From Chryseobacterium sp. CH25 (GTDB taxonomy: Bacteria > Bacteroidota > Bacteroidia > Flavobacteriales > Weeksellaceae): a stretch of 64,000 nucleotides of DNA. Where the stretch lies: positions 124,001 to 188,000 of the forward strand of contig NZ_NRQT01000007.1 in assembly GCF_004119455.1 (NCBI RefSeq), read 5' to 3'. Under the pieces are notes generated by a model. The model worked only from the letters and a program-made list of their open reading frames with translations. It was not told the origin of the DNA and searched no databases. The translations under genes were made by a program, and so were the position numbers. Positions 41,210 through 51,010 of this stretch are shown here, one piece after another (positions within the stretch are counted from its first letter, which is position 1; each line of letters starts with the position of its first letter).

Positions 41210-43654
41210 TTAATCTTTTATATAGATCCGTTTCACCCGAGGCGAAATGGATGTTAATACTTCATAGGTTATCGTTTTGCAGTAGCCTGCGAATTCTTTT
41301 AAACTTGGTTTTGCATTAAAGACGGTTACCATGTCGCCTTCCTTTACATTCGGAATATTTTCTACATTAATCATCATCATATCCATACAAATATTCCCAA
41401 CAATTGGAGCCAATGTTTTATGTACACCCAGGCTTCCTATCTGGTTTCCTATCAATCTTGGAATACCATCAGCATATCCAACAGGGATAGTAGCAATCTT
41501 GGTTGGGTGATCTGCTTTAAATCTTCTGCTGTATCCAACAGACTCACCGTCTTCAACCATTGATATCTGTGAAATTACGGTTTTAAAACTTACCACAGAC
41601 TGTAATTGTTTCTGAATTTCAGTATCCGGAGATTCACCAAGCATTCCGATACCGATTCTTACCATGTCATATTGGTGATTTGTATAGCTTGTAATTCCTG
41701 AAGAATTTAGAATATGTCGGAGAGGAGTATAGCCCAGTTTTTCTATCAGATAGCTGGAATTCTTATCAAATACCGTGAATTGATTCATAGTAAATTCCTT
41801 TTCTTCAGGCATATCAGAAGATGATAAATGACTGAACAAACTTTGAACTTTAAGATTTTTCTCACTTAAAGTTTCACTCAGCTGATCCAGTTCAAAATCT
41901 TTAAATCCAAGACGGTGCATTCCCGTTTCCAATTTAATATGAATAGGATATTTTTTATCATATCCGGATTTCTGAACGGCTTCATAGAAAAGTTCTAAAA
42001 CCCTGAAACTATAAATCTCAGGCTCCAGATTATATTCTATGATAGTCTGGTAACTGTGCTGCTCAGGGTTCATTACGATAATAGGAGTGGTGATTCCCTT
42101 TTTACGAAGTTCAACACCTTCATCAGCGAAAGCTACTCCCAGATAATCTATATGGTGATGCTGTAAAAATTCTGAAATTTCATAACTCCCCAAACCGTAA
42201 GCATTGGCTTTTACCATAGCCATCATTTTGGTTGTTGGCTTCAGAAGAGACTTGTGGTAATTGATATTATGAAGAATTGCATTCAGATTTATTTCTAAAA
42301 CCGTATCATGCTTTCTGAGTTCCAGAATATCTTTCAGTTTTTCAATTTCAAATTTTCTGGCTCCTTTCAGAAGAATAATTTGATTTTCAATTTCAGAAAG
42401 ATGCTTGCTTTCGATCAGTTCTTTCGTATCAATGAAAGTATAGGTTTTAGATTTAAATAATTCACTAAATCTTGAAATTTCATCCCCAATCAGGAATACA
42501 GAATCAAAATTTTGCTCATTCACCAATTCTGAAACTTCTTCATATAATTCCTGAGAATTGGTATTCACCCCTACGATATCTGTTAAGACCAGAGATTTTT
42601 TAGGTTTATTGTATTCCTTTAAAAATTGAAGGGCAGTTTTCAGAGAATCGAGGTCAAGGTTGAAAGAATCGTTGATGACAATATTGCCCTTAATTCCTTC
42701 AATGGCTTCAAGCCTCATTTCGACGGCTTTTAAAAGGTTGATTTTTTCAACGATCTTTTTATTTTCGACCTGTAACACCTTAAGGACTGCGATAAGCGCT
42801 GTAGCGTTGGTTAATGTGGATTCGTCTCTCTGATGAGCCGGAAAACTGATTTCTTCACCAAAATAGTCAACAACGATGTTTTCGTCCTTCGTATTTTTTT
42901 TGATGAAGACCTGATTTTCTTTTTTAAATCCGTAAGAGATTAATTTTTTATCAGCGTATGCATTTTTTATTTTTTGATCTACCAGAGAATGGTCACCATT
43001 ATAAATGATCACTTCAGAATCTTTGAAAAGTTTGATCTTCTCATCAATCAGTTCTTCTTCAGAAGAAAAATTAGCAGCATGGGCTGTTCCGATATGTGTT
43101 AACAATCCGATCTGAGGATGGAAAATATTTTCAAGTTTTTCCATTTCATTCGGATGAGAAATTCCTACCTCAAAAATTCCCAGTTGGTGAGAATCGTTAA
43201 TTTGAAGAAGAGAAAGGGGAAGTCCTATCTGAGAATTAAAACTCTTTGGACTTTTTACAGTTGGGTATTCATTCCATAAACATTGGTACAGCCATTCCTT
43301 TAAAATGGTCTTTCCATTACTTCCTGTAATTCCGATGGATTGTAAATGAGAATTTTCAAAGTGATATTTGGCTAATTGCTGTAGAAAATCCACGGAATTT
43401 TTAACAATAATCCACGTTACATTTTCAAACTGTGGATACTGATGTTCCGAAATAATGATAGTAATACCTCTGTCTATAGCAGCTTCAATGAACTTTTCAC
43501 CAGAATTTTTATGGGTGTTAATTGCAATAAAGGCAGTATTCTTAATTGAATAAATAATCCTGCTGTCATAGGCTATATTTTTAACCATTAAATTCTTGTC
43601 TCCAATAACCTCGGCATTGGTGATCTCTGCAATTTGTTGTACTGTATAATTCAT
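41210..43654 (-). CDS. Bifunctional MurF ligase-alanine racemase
   Basis: With the start at 43654 (MNYTVQQIAEITN, preceded by AGAAAGGG) the protein is 814 residues; the frame upstream of it adds 18 unlikely residues. The N-terminal 440 residues are MurF, with the ATP loop GITGSNGKTILKEW. The C-terminal 370 residues are alanine racemase, with the PLP lysine in MMAMVKANAYGLG and the catalytic Tyr in YSRRFKADHP-like SVGYSRRF. The first half adds D-Ala-D-Ala to the murein precursor, and the second makes D-alanine. The fusion is known from Bacteroidota. First gene of a run with the patatin and ybeY genes. Confidence 0.95.
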   Translation of the reverse strand: MNYTVQQIAEITNAEVIGDKNLMVKNIAYDSRIIYSIKNTAFIAINTHKNSGEKFIEAAIDRGITIIISEHQYPQFENVTWIIVKNSVDFLQQLAKYHFENSHLQSIGITGSNGKTILKEWLYQCLWNEYPTVKSPKSFNSQIGLPLSLLQINDSHQLGIFEVGISHPNEMEKLENIFHPQIGLLTHIGTAHAANFSSEEELIDEKIKLFKDSEVIIYNGDHSLVDQKIKNAYADKKLISYGFKKENQVFIKKNTKDENIVVDYFGEEISFPAHQRDESTLTNATALIAVLKVLQVENKKIVEKINLLKAVEMRLEAIEGIKGNIVINDSFNLDLDSLKTALQFLKEYNKPKKSLVLTDIVGVNTNSQELYEEVSELVNEQNFDSVFLIGDEISRFSELFKSKTYTFIDTKELIESKHLSEIENQIILLKGARKFEIEKLKDILELRKHDTVLEINLNAILHNINYHKSLLKPTTKMMAMVKANAYGLGSYEISEFLQHHHIDYLGVAFADEGVELRKKGITTPIIVMNPEQHSYQTIIEYNLEPEIYSFRVLELFYEAVQKSGYDKKYPIHIKLETGMHRLGFKDFELDQLSETLSEKNLKVQSLFSHLSSSDMPEEKEFTMNQFTVFDKNSSYLIEKLGYTPLRHILNSSGITSYTNHQYDMVRIGIGMLGESPDTEIQKQLQSVVSFKTVISQISMVEDGESVGYSRRFKADHPTKIATIPVGYADGIPRLIGNQIGSLGVHKTLAPIVGNICMDMMMINVENIPNVKEGDMVTVFNAKPSLKEFAGYCKTITYEVLTSISPRVKRIYIKD

Positions 43655-43834
43655 TGGTACCCTTTCTGCTTTATTTTTAAGTGAAATTGCAAAAAGGTAA
43701 AATTGCAAAGAGGTGAGAAGAGCTCATATGGTAAGCAGTTTCCTTTTGAAATTTTACAAAATTGCTTTTTCGTTGTTCATTTATATTATATGAAGTGAAT
43801 CTATATTTTGATTTCGAGCTTTTATCTTTATAAA

Positions 43835-44422
43835 TTACTTCCTTTTTGAAAGCACTTCATCAATAAAAACACGACGGCTTACGGCTTCATAGCTTTCAGT
43901 CTCACCAAGCTCTACCAGATTATCTCCCTGTGAGGTTCTCATAGAATAATTGGCAAGGTTACCTGTTCTCTTGCAAATAGCATGCACTTTTGTGACATAT
44001 TCTGCTGTAGCCATCAAATTGGGCATTGGCCCGAAAGGACGTCCCAGGAAATCCATGTCTAAACCTGCAATAACTACCCGGATGCCGTTGTTTGCCAGTT
44101 GATTGGCTATGTCAACAATGCTTTCGTCGAAAAACTGTGCTTCATCTATTGCTACTACATCACAATTGGATGCCAATAGAAGAATCTCACTAGGATTATC
44201 TACTGCCGTACTGCGGATTTTATTCTGATTATGAGAAACAACGTCCTCTTCAGAATACCGGATATCCAGTTTCGGTTTAAAAATTTCCACATTCTGTCCT
44301 GCCATTTCTGCTCTACGTAATCTTCGGATCAACTCCTCGGTTTTACCCGAAAACATAGAGCCACAAATCACTTCCATCCAACCACTTTGTTTGGAATGAT
44401 TAATTGTATTTTCTAAAAACAT
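43835..44422 (-). CDS. tdk: Thymidine kinase
   Basis: A 195-residue type II thymidine kinase: GSMFSGKTEELIRRLRRAEM is the P loop (about 22-41), VVAIDEAQFFDESI holds the Walker B Asp and catalytic Glu, and the lid contains AICKRTGNL. Only one of the usual zinc-ligand cysteines is apparent in the lid (ICKRTG instead of CxxC), as I recall for other Bacteroidota. It phosphorylates thymidine for salvage. Divergent from the acidic repeat protein, 61 bp apart. Confidence 0.95.
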   Translation of the reverse strand: MFLENTINHSKQSGWMEVICGSMFSGKTEELIRRLRRAEMAGQNVEIFKPKLDIRYSEEDVVSHNQNKIRSTAVDNPSEILLLASNCDVVAIDEAQFFDESIVDIANQLANNGIRVVIAGLDMDFLGRPFGPMPNLMATAEYVTKVHAICKRTGNLANYSMRTSQGDNLVELGETESYEAVSRRVFIDEVLSKRK

Positions 44423-44483
44423 TTGTTAAATTAGCCGTATATTTTCAACATCAAAAGTAAGCAATTTTAATAAGAATCTTATC

Positions 44484-45983
44484 ATGCAAAACATCCAAGA
44501 TTTAAAGGAAAAGATTTTATTTGAGGCCAAGAATATCATTGATAATCTTGACAAAATAAATAACGTAGACGAATTACTTTCCAAGCAAGATCTTGTAGAT
44601 GAGCTTGCTAACAGGATTTCTTTTTTGAAATTACTGGAAAAGAACATCGAATATTTCGTAACAGAAGAACCGGTTCTTCATTCAGACGGTCTTGCAGCTT
44701 CTTTTGTCTCTGATGAAGCGGATCACCATCATCATGATTCAGGAAATGAAGTAACAGAAGAAGAAGCTATTTTTAATAATGAGCTGAATGAAATTGATGA
44801 GCATGAAAATGATAGTTTTATCAGTGGAAAAGCTGATGATGAAGAGATTTTTAATGCCCAGCTGAACGAGATCGTTGAAAATGAGTTTCATGAAAATATC
44901 ATAAGCTTTGTTGCGGAAAATAATGAAGAAAGAGCTGTTGAAAATGTTCAGACTTCGGTTGTATCTGAAGATGTAACGGAAGAGGAAGCGATTTTCAATA
45001 ACCAGTTGAATGAAATTGATGAAAATGAACATTTTATTGCTGAAGGTGCTGTTTTAAGCTTTGTGGATGAAGAAAAAATTCTTGCTGATGCTCACCCGGA
45101 TTCAGACGAAGATATCAATGAAGATATGTTTGAGGATGAAGTAACGGAAGAAGAAGCAATTTTTAACAACCAGCTGAATGAAATAGATGCAGAAGAGCAA
45201 GAAGAAGAAACTGAAAATAAAAAAGAGGTAGATTTTGCAGAAGTAAGTGATACCAAAGAAAACAGAGTCAGAGAAACTATTCCAAGTATTTTTGATACTG
45301 AAATGCTTGATGATGAAATACTGATTGAAGAAAATGAAGAACAGTTTATTGCTTCTAACATTTCTTTAGAACAAGGTGAGCTGGCCACAGAGACCTCCAA
45401 TGTTGAAAATATTGTGAATGACATTAAAAATGACCATTCAGAAGAAGAAATAAAAGAAGAAAATGTTCTTGCTGAAGTATACGACAGAAGAAAAATTGTT
45501 GAAATAGACAAACCTGTTCCTGAAGAAACAGATAGACATCCTTCTGATGAAAGTTTTGAAAATTTAGATGAATATCATCAGGAGAAAAAAATAAAATTAG
45601 CCAATATCAAAGGGTTGAAAGCTGTTCAGTCCCTGTTTGATGATGATCCGCTGGAAAGAGAATTTCCAAAAGAAAATCAACCTGAGCCTGCAAAAGAGGA
45701 TGCAGGAAGCATTTTAAAGTCTAATATTCCTACTCACTTTATGGAAGCTGAAAAGCAAAAAACGGAGTTTAAATTGGATTTGAATGACAGAATTGCTTTT
45801 TCAAAAATGTTGTTTGAAGGAAGCCAGGCTGATCTGAATGAAGCTGTAGCTTATCTGAACCAGTTCAGAACACTGGAAGAAGCCAAGGAATACCTGAGTG
45901 ACCTTTACTACGAAAGAAAATGGAATAAGGTGGATGAATATGCACAGCGACTTTGGATATTGGTGGAAAATAAATTCTTATAA
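44484..45983 (+). CDS. Acidic repeat protein with conserved C-terminal helical domain
   Basis: A 499-residue, highly acidic protein (Glu and Asp dominate residues 70-350) without signal or membrane segments. Its N-terminus (about 1-58) is helical. Four copies of a motif like VTEEEAIFNNQLNEIDE occur at about 89-105, 118-130, 163-179 and 219-235, and there is a DHHHHDS cluster at about 80. The last 75 residues (FKLDLNDRIAFSKMLFEGSQ onward, then AVAYLNQFRTLEEAKEYLSD) look folded and conserved. I do not recognise a function. It is followed 2 bp later by rsmI, so the pair is probably co-transcribed. Confidence 0.75.
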   Translation: MQNIQDLKEKILFEAKNIIDNLDKINNVDELLSKQDLVDELANRISFLKLLEKNIEYFVTEEPVLHSDGLAASFVSDEADHHHHDSGNEVTEEEAIFNNELNEIDEHENDSFISGKADDEEIFNAQLNEIVENEFHENIISFVAENNEERAVENVQTSVVSEDVTEEEAIFNNQLNEIDENEHFIAEGAVLSFVDEEKILADAHPDSDEDINEDMFEDEVTEEEAIFNNQLNEIDAEEQEEETENKKEVDFAEVSDTKENRVRETIPSIFDTEMLDDEILIEENEEQFIASNISLEQGELATETSNVENIVNDIKNDHSEEEIKEENVLAEVYDRRKIVEIDKPVPEETDRHPSDESFENLDEYHQEKKIKLANIKGLKAVQSLFDDDPLEREFPKENQPEPAKEDAGSILKSNIPTHFMEAEKQKTEFKLDLNDRIAFSKMLFEGSQADLNEAVAYLNQFRTLEEAKEYLSDLYYERKWNKVDEYAQRLWILVENKFL

Positions 45984-45985
45984 TT

Positions 45986-46660
45986 TTGAGCGGAATCCTA
46001 TATTTTGTTCCCACACCTGTTGGGAACCTGGAAGATATGACTTTCAGGGCAGTAAATGTCCTTAAAGATGTAGATTATATTTTATGTGAAGACACCAGAA
46101 CTTCTGGAATACTTTTAAAACATTTTGAAATTTCCAAGCCTTTAAAATCGTATCATTTACACAATGAACATCAGGCAACGGAAAAAGTAATTACAGACCT
46201 TAAAAACGGTCAGAATATCGCAATCATTACCGATGCAGGAACTCCTGGGATTTCAGATCCGGGATATTTATTGGCAAAAGCAGGGGCAGACAATGATATT
46301 GAAATGATCTGTTTACCTGGTGCAACAGCTTTAATTCCGGCTTTAGTAGTTTCCGGACTTCCGAATAATGAGTTTTTATTTGCAGGTTTTTTACCACAGA
46401 AGAAAGGAAGACAAACCAAGTTAAAGCAGCTTGCCGAAGAAAAGAAAACCATTGTACTGTACGAAAGTCCACACAAGATCAATACCACATTAGAGCAGAT
46501 CAAGGAATTCTTTGGTGAAAATACCAAAGCAAGTTTAAGCCGTGAAATCTCCAAGAAGTTTGAAGAAACCAAACGAGGGACAATCAATGAGTTAATTGAA
46601 TTTTCCAAGAGTAAAACTTTAAAAGGAGAGATTGTTCTTATTGTCAATAATTCTATTTAA
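45986..46660 (+). CDS. rsmI: 16S rRNA (cytidine-2'-O)-methyltransferase RsmI
   Basis: A 224-residue protein of the tetrapyrrole methylase fold: YFVPTPVGNLEDMTFRAV at the start, LCEDTRTSGILLKHF, ITDAGTPGISDPGYLL, LPGATALIPALVVSGLP and AGFLPQKKGRQ are the RsmI blocks. It methylates the ribose of C1402 in 16S rRNA. The start codon is a TTG two bases after the upstream stop; no ATG is available in frame. The C-terminal domain of longer RsmI proteins is missing, as in other Bacteroidota. Confidence 0.94.
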   Translation: MSGILYFVPTPVGNLEDMTFRAVNVLKDVDYILCEDTRTSGILLKHFEISKPLKSYHLHNEHQATEKVITDLKNGQNIAIITDAGTPGISDPGYLLAKAGADNDIEMICLPGATALIPALVVSGLPNNEFLFAGFLPQKKGRQTKLKQLAEEKKTIVLYESPHKINTTLEQIKEFFGENTKASLSREISKKFEETKRGTINELIEFSKSKTLKGEIVLIVNNSI

Positions 46661-46667
46661 TTTTTAA

Positions 46668-48179
46668 TTGAAAAAGCTAGTTTTTGTATTGTGTTCTGCA
46701 GTTTGTATGGGGCAAACCAACCAATACACTAAGGTTCTTCTTTCCAAAAAGACCGGGAAGGAGGTAAGCTCATATTCTGATGGTTTCGGGATAGCTTATG
46801 ATCCTGTTTCCAAAAAACAGAGCATTGTAGATGCTAAAGGAAATATAACCTTTGAATTACCATATAGAGGAGGACTTTCCCATATTTTTAAGAACAGGTT
46901 TATTCTTTATTCTGAGGAAGAAAGTAAAAGAAAATCTGCAATTATTGATGAAAAAGGGAATGAACTGGTTCCTCTTGACGATCAGGACTTCAACACACCT
47001 TGGTGGAGTAAAGAACGTATTATTGCTTCAAAACAAGGAAAAGAAGCGGTGTATGATTACAATGGTAAGCTCATCATCCCGGATTCAGATAAAATCAGAT
47101 TTGCCGGAAAAGATGCTTTCTTTGTCTTAAAGGATAAGAAATGGATTCTGTATGACTTTAATGGAAAACAGCTTAGTGACAGAGAATTTAAAGATGATTA
47201 TAACTTTGAGAATGGAAGAGCTCTAATACTCAATGAAGAAAACCAAAAGGAAATCATTGGGAAAAACGGCCAAACCTTACATCAACTTTCAAAGAATGTT
47301 GTAGATATTAATGCCTATCCTTATCTGATTACCCAAAACAAAAGTACCGGTAAGTATGGACTGATTGATCCTGAAGGTAACATTATTGCAGATGAAATCT
47401 ATAGCGATATTACTCCGGAATACTTTGGTAAAAAAGAATATATTTATCTTACAAAAAGCAATAAAACAACTGTTTTTAATAAGAAAGATCAGAAGCTTTA
47501 TCCTAATAATTATAAATATTTATATGCTTTATCCAACCAATTTTTCAGGGTTTACAGTGATAAGACGGATCAATCTGGTATTGTAGATCTGAATGGAAAT
47601 ATGGTAATTCCTCAGGAATATAGTTTTATTAAAAACTTTACTGTCTCAGGAAAGGATTTTATTTATCTTAAAAAAGGGAATGATGAAAAACTTTTGGATA
47701 AAGAACTCAGAAATATTCTGAATGAAGGGGATCAGATCGTAGGTTTTTACCCGGAAAATCTTATCATCAAAAGACAGGATCAGTATTATCGGTTTTTAGT
47801 GTCCAATAAATCTACCGTTGAACTTAAAGATGTGAAACAGATCAAAAATCAGGATGTTGAATATTTTAATATTCTGAATGAGTATTCAAAGCCATTGGTT
47901 TGCATGAATAATGCTAATCTTTATGGTATTCTGGATGCAAAGGGTACTGAAATTGTTCCATTTACTTATGAAGATATTATTGCTTTTGAAAACTTTGAAA
48001 ATGAAATTGTTGTAAAAAAAGATGGTAAATACGGCGTTCTAAACTTTCAGAATGAACCTATTACAGATATCATTTATGATAAATATACCTGGATGAAAGA
48101 AGTTTTAAAATTGAGTAAAGACAAGAAAACAGACTTAATTTATTTCACCAGATTTAGAAATGATATGATAGAATTGTAG
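46668..48179 (+). CDS. Exported WG-repeat protein
   Basis: A 503-residue protein with a signal peptide (MKKLVFVLCSAVCMGQ) and WG-type repeats throughout: for example KYGLIDPEGNIIADEIYSDI, QSGIVDLNGNMVIPQEYSFI, LYGILDAKGTEIVPFTYEDI and KYGVLNFQNEPITDIIYDKY. The repeats form a propeller-like or barrel structure of unknown ligand. The start codon is again TTG, 8 bp after rsmI, so the two genes are likely co-transcribed. Probably periplasmic. Confidence 0.87.
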   Translation: MKKLVFVLCSAVCMGQTNQYTKVLLSKKTGKEVSSYSDGFGIAYDPVSKKQSIVDAKGNITFELPYRGGLSHIFKNRFILYSEEESKRKSAIIDEKGNELVPLDDQDFNTPWWSKERIIASKQGKEAVYDYNGKLIIPDSDKIRFAGKDAFFVLKDKKWILYDFNGKQLSDREFKDDYNFENGRALILNEENQKEIIGKNGQTLHQLSKNVVDINAYPYLITQNKSTGKYGLIDPEGNIIADEIYSDITPEYFGKKEYIYLTKSNKTTVFNKKDQKLYPNNYKYLYALSNQFFRVYSDKTDQSGIVDLNGNMVIPQEYSFIKNFTVSGKDFIYLKKGNDEKLLDKELRNILNEGDQIVGFYPENLIIKRQDQYYRFLVSNKSTVELKDVKQIKNQDVEYFNILNEYSKPLVCMNNANLYGILDAKGTEIVPFTYEDIIAFENFENEIVVKKDGKYGVLNFQNEPITDIIYDKYTWMKEVLKLSKDKKTDLIYFTRFRNDMIEL

Positions 48180-48250
48180 TAAAAACACAGAAATTCAACA
48201 AAAAAAATCAGTATTTTCATGTTTTCAATGTGTTGAATAACAATTTATAA

Positions 48251-48258
48251 TATCTTTG
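48251..48258 (+). promoter_or_regulatory. -7 promoter element of fabG
   Basis: TATCTTTG matches TAnnTTTG; a TTG lies 15 bp upstream at 48233-48235. The leader to the fabG ATG would be about 85 bases. Confidence 0.5.
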
Positions 48259-48349
48259 CAAACCGTTTAATTCTGAAAAAGAATTATGATACTGAATGAG
48301 TCAGCTTTCAATAGCTGAATGAGTTATAAAAAAATAATCGTCAAGAGAT

Positions 48350-49093
48350 ATGAAATTATTAGAAGGAAAGGTAGCACTAATTACCGGAGCTACAAGAGGA
48401 ATCGGGAAGGGTATTGCTGAAATGTATGCTCAACAGGGAGCAAAAGTAGCATTTACTTATGCCGGTTCTGTAGACAAAGCTAAAGAATTAGAAGCAGCTT
48501 TAAGTTCTGTAACCCAAATTAAAGGGTATCAGTCTGACGCATCAGATTACGATGCCGCTCAAAAATTGGTAGAAGAAGTAATGGCGGAGTTTGGGCAGAT
48601 TGATATTTTGGTAAACAATGCCGGGATTACAAAAGATAACTTATTATTGAGAATGTCTAAAGAAGATTGGGATCAGGTAATCAAAGTAAACCTTGATTCG
48701 GTTTTTAACCTTACAAAAGCGGTTATTAAGCCAATGATGAAGGCTAGAGCAGGATCTATCATTAATATGACTTCAGTAGTTGGAGTAAAAGGAAATGCAG
48801 GACAGGCAAACTATGCTGCTTCTAAAGCTGGTGTAATCGGATTTACAAAATCTGTAGCATTAGAGCTGGGTTCAAGAAACATTAGATGTAATGCTATTGC
48901 TCCAGGATTCATTGAAACTGAAATGACTGCTGTTCTGGATGAGAAAACAGTTCAGGGATGGAGAGAAGGTGTTCCTTTGAAGAGAGGAGGACAGCCGGAA
49001 GATATCGCTAATGCTTGTGTATTCTTCGGAAGTGATATGTCATCATACATTACAGGCCAGACGCTAAACGTAGACGGTGGAATGTTGATGTAA
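48350..49093 (+). CDS. fabG: 3-oxoacyl-[acyl-carrier-protein] reductase
   Basis: A 247-residue classical SDR: ITGATRGIGKGIAEMYAQQG (NADPH loop), NNAGITKDNLLLRM, INMTSVVGVKGNAGQANYAA (catalytic Ser, then Tyr in YAASKAG), and GFIETEMTAVL. The NNAGITKDNLL and GNAGQANYAASKAG phrases are diagnostic of FabG. It carries out the first reduction in each fatty acid elongation cycle. Monocistronic, with its own promoter and terminator. Confidence 0.95.
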   Translation: MKLLEGKVALITGATRGIGKGIAEMYAQQGAKVAFTYAGSVDKAKELEAALSSVTQIKGYQSDASDYDAAQKLVEEVMAEFGQIDILVNNAGITKDNLLLRMSKEDWDQVIKVNLDSVFNLTKAVIKPMMKARAGSIINMTSVVGVKGNAGQANYAASKAGVIGFTKSVALELGSRNIRCNAIAPGFIETEMTAVLDEKTVQGWREGVPLKRGGQPEDIANACVFFGSDMSSYITGQTLNVDGGMLM

Positions 49094-49100
49094 AAAATAC

Positions 49101-49136
49101 AAAGAGGCTATACAAAATGTATAGCCTCTTTTTTTT
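49101..49136. terminator. Terminator between fabG and guaC
   Basis: AAAGAGGCTATAC and GTATAGCCTCTTT with T8 after the stem on the plus strand. The minus-strand side is weaker but could end guaC. Confidence 0.85.
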
Positions 49137-49156
49137 ATGCAAAATTTTTAAATAAA

Positions 49157-50193
49157 TCAGTTAAAAACCTGATTTTCCTGCTCCTGAACCCTGATAAAAG
49201 TAGTTCTTTTTGAAAGTTCTTTAAGCTTGGAAGCACCTACATAAGTACATGTAGAGCGCACGCCCCCTAAAATATCTTTCACGGTTTCAGCAACCGGACC
49301 TTTATAAGCAACTTTCACCGTTTTTCCTTCAGAAGCACGGTATTCAGCTACACCGCCTGAATGTTTATCCATAGCTGTTTTAGAGCTCATACCATAGAAT
49401 AAACGGTATTTTTTACCATTTTCTTCAATCATTTCACCACCACTTTCATCGTGACCTGCAAACATTCCGCCTAACATGACGAAATCAGCACCACCACCAA
49501 ATGCTTTAGCAACATCTCCGGGAATTTTACAACCCCCATCTGCAATAATATGTCCCCCTAAACCATGAGCAGCATCCGCACATTCTATGATCGCAGATAA
49601 CTGTGGGTAACCAACTCCTGTTTTTACACGGGTTGTACATACTGAGCCAGGTCCAATTCCAACTTTAATGATATCTGCTCCCACTAAAAGAAGTTCTTCT
49701 ACCATTTCTCCGGTCACTACATTTCCGGCAATAATGATCTTATCAGGAAAATTAGCCCTTGCAGCCTTCACAAACTGAACGAAATGTTCAGAATAACCAT
49801 TGGCAACATCTATACAGAGAAACTCTATTTTTGGATGCTTTTCGAGGATCAGTCTGATCTTTTCTTCATCCGCTTTTCCGGTACCTGTGCTTAATGCAAT
49901 ATACTGATGAATACTTTCAGGCTGGCTTTGAAGGAACTGATCCCATTCTTCAGGAGTATAATGTTTGTGAACTGCGGTGATGATTTTGTCTTTAGCCAGT
50001 TCTACAGCCATTTCAAAAGTTCCCACAGTGTCCATATTGGCAGCAATAACGGGAACTCCACTCCATCTTTTTTAGTATGTTTAAAGATAAATTCCCTTTC
50101 CAGATCTACTTCTGAACGGGATTTCAATGTAGAACGTTTAGGGCGGAACATTACATCCTTAAACCCCAGTTTTATGTCATATTCTATACGCAT
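49157..50193 (-). pseudogene. guaC: GMP reductase, interrupted by a one-base frameshift
   Basis: The N-terminal part starts at the ATG at 50193 (MRIEYDIKLGFKDVMFRPKR, then STLKSRSEVDLEREFIFKHT) and runs out of frame after KKDG. The remainder, in the next frame, reads WSGVPVIAANMDTVGTF and continues to the end with IGPGSVCTTRVKTGVGYPQL (active-site Cys) and GGMFAGHDESGG. Joined, the product would be 345 residues, matching E. coli GuaC (347) closely. One base is missing near 50068-50074; adding an A to the A6 run gives TKKRWSGVP. The rest is perfectly conserved, so an artefact is likelier than decay. GuaC turns GMP into IMP. Confidence 0.92.
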
Positions 50194-50254
50194 TTTGTAA
50201 TTATTTGTCAGAATAAAGGTAGTAAATAATCTGAAATGGATTATTTTTGAAACC

Positions 50255-51010
50255 ATGGATTTTCCTGTAACATTTCATATTTTCGGACAAACCATTCTTG
50301 CACATCCGCTTTTTGAGGCAGTTGGAATGTTTCTTGGCATGCGGTATTATTTTTATCTTAAAAGAAAATCTCCGGAAAAATTATCATTCAATACTTCTGC
50401 TGCTGTTTTGATAGGAGCAACGGCTGGAGCATTATTAGGTTCCAAACTCATTGGAAATCTTGAAAATCCATACACCATGTTTGAAAATTTCAGTTTTCAG
50501 AAGTTCTGGTCCAGTAATACGATTGTCGGTGGACTCGCTTTTGGATTATTGGGTGTGGAACTGGCTAAAAAAGCAGTAGGGCATAAAGAAAGTACAGGAG
50601 ATTTGATTGTTTTCCCTTTAATGTTGGCCATAATTATCGGAAGGATAGGTTGTTTTCTTACCGGGATTCATGAAGAAACCTATGGTATTCCCACTGATTC
50701 TGTCTTTGGAATGTATTTGGGAGATCAGTATCTCAGACATCCTGTTTCCTTATATGAGATTGGCTTTCTGATTGTGCTTTGGATAGTTTTGAAATCTATT
50801 CAGAGACAAAAGAAGTATCCGTCGGGGTTTCTTTTTCAGATCTTTATGCTGAGTTATTTTACATTCAGATTCCTTTTAGACTTCATTAAGCCAAGAGTGG
50901 AAATTGCAGGAAATCTGGGAACTATTCAACTTGTATGTATTTGTGTAATTATTTACTACATTTATAATATTAAAAATACCCAAACCACACATTTAAAATA
51001 TTCAAGATGA
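50255..51010 (+). CDS. Lgt-like (prolipoprotein diacylglyceryl transferase family) membrane protein
   Basis: A 251-residue protein with about seven membrane helices. It has the Lgt landmarks in altered form: GRIGCFLTG where Lgt has GRxGNFxN, and RHPVSLYE where Lgt has RHPSQLYE, plus FRFLLDFIKP near the C-terminus. True Lgt moves diacylglycerol from phosphatidylglycerol to lipoprotein cysteines; the changed Asn residues and the neighbourhood suggest a paralogue handling another lipid or acceptor. Its stop overlaps the next small gene by four bases, and a radical SAM gene follows, so the three form an operon. Confidence 0.85.
   Translation: MDFPVTFHIFGQTILAHPLFEAVGMFLGMRYYFYLKRKSPEKLSFNTSAAVLIGATAGALLGSKLIGNLENPYTMFENFSFQKFWSSNTIVGGLAFGLLGVELAKKAVGHKESTGDLIVFPLMLAIIIGRIGCFLTGIHEETYGIPTDSVFGMYLGDQYLRHPVSLYEIGFLIVLWIVLKSIQRQKKYPSGFLFQIFMLSYFTFRFLLDFIKPRVEIAGNLGTIQLVCICVIIYYIYNIKNTQTTHLKYSR

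Noticed and set aside
41210..43708. Assembly fusion of separate murF and alr genes
   Set aside because: The bifunctional arrangement is known in Bacteroidota, and both domains are complete and continuous.
45092..45511. Minus-strand Ser-rich frame of 139 codons
   Set aside because: It is the mirror of the Glu-rich repeat region on the other strand (GAA/GAG read backwards gives Ser/Phe-rich codons).
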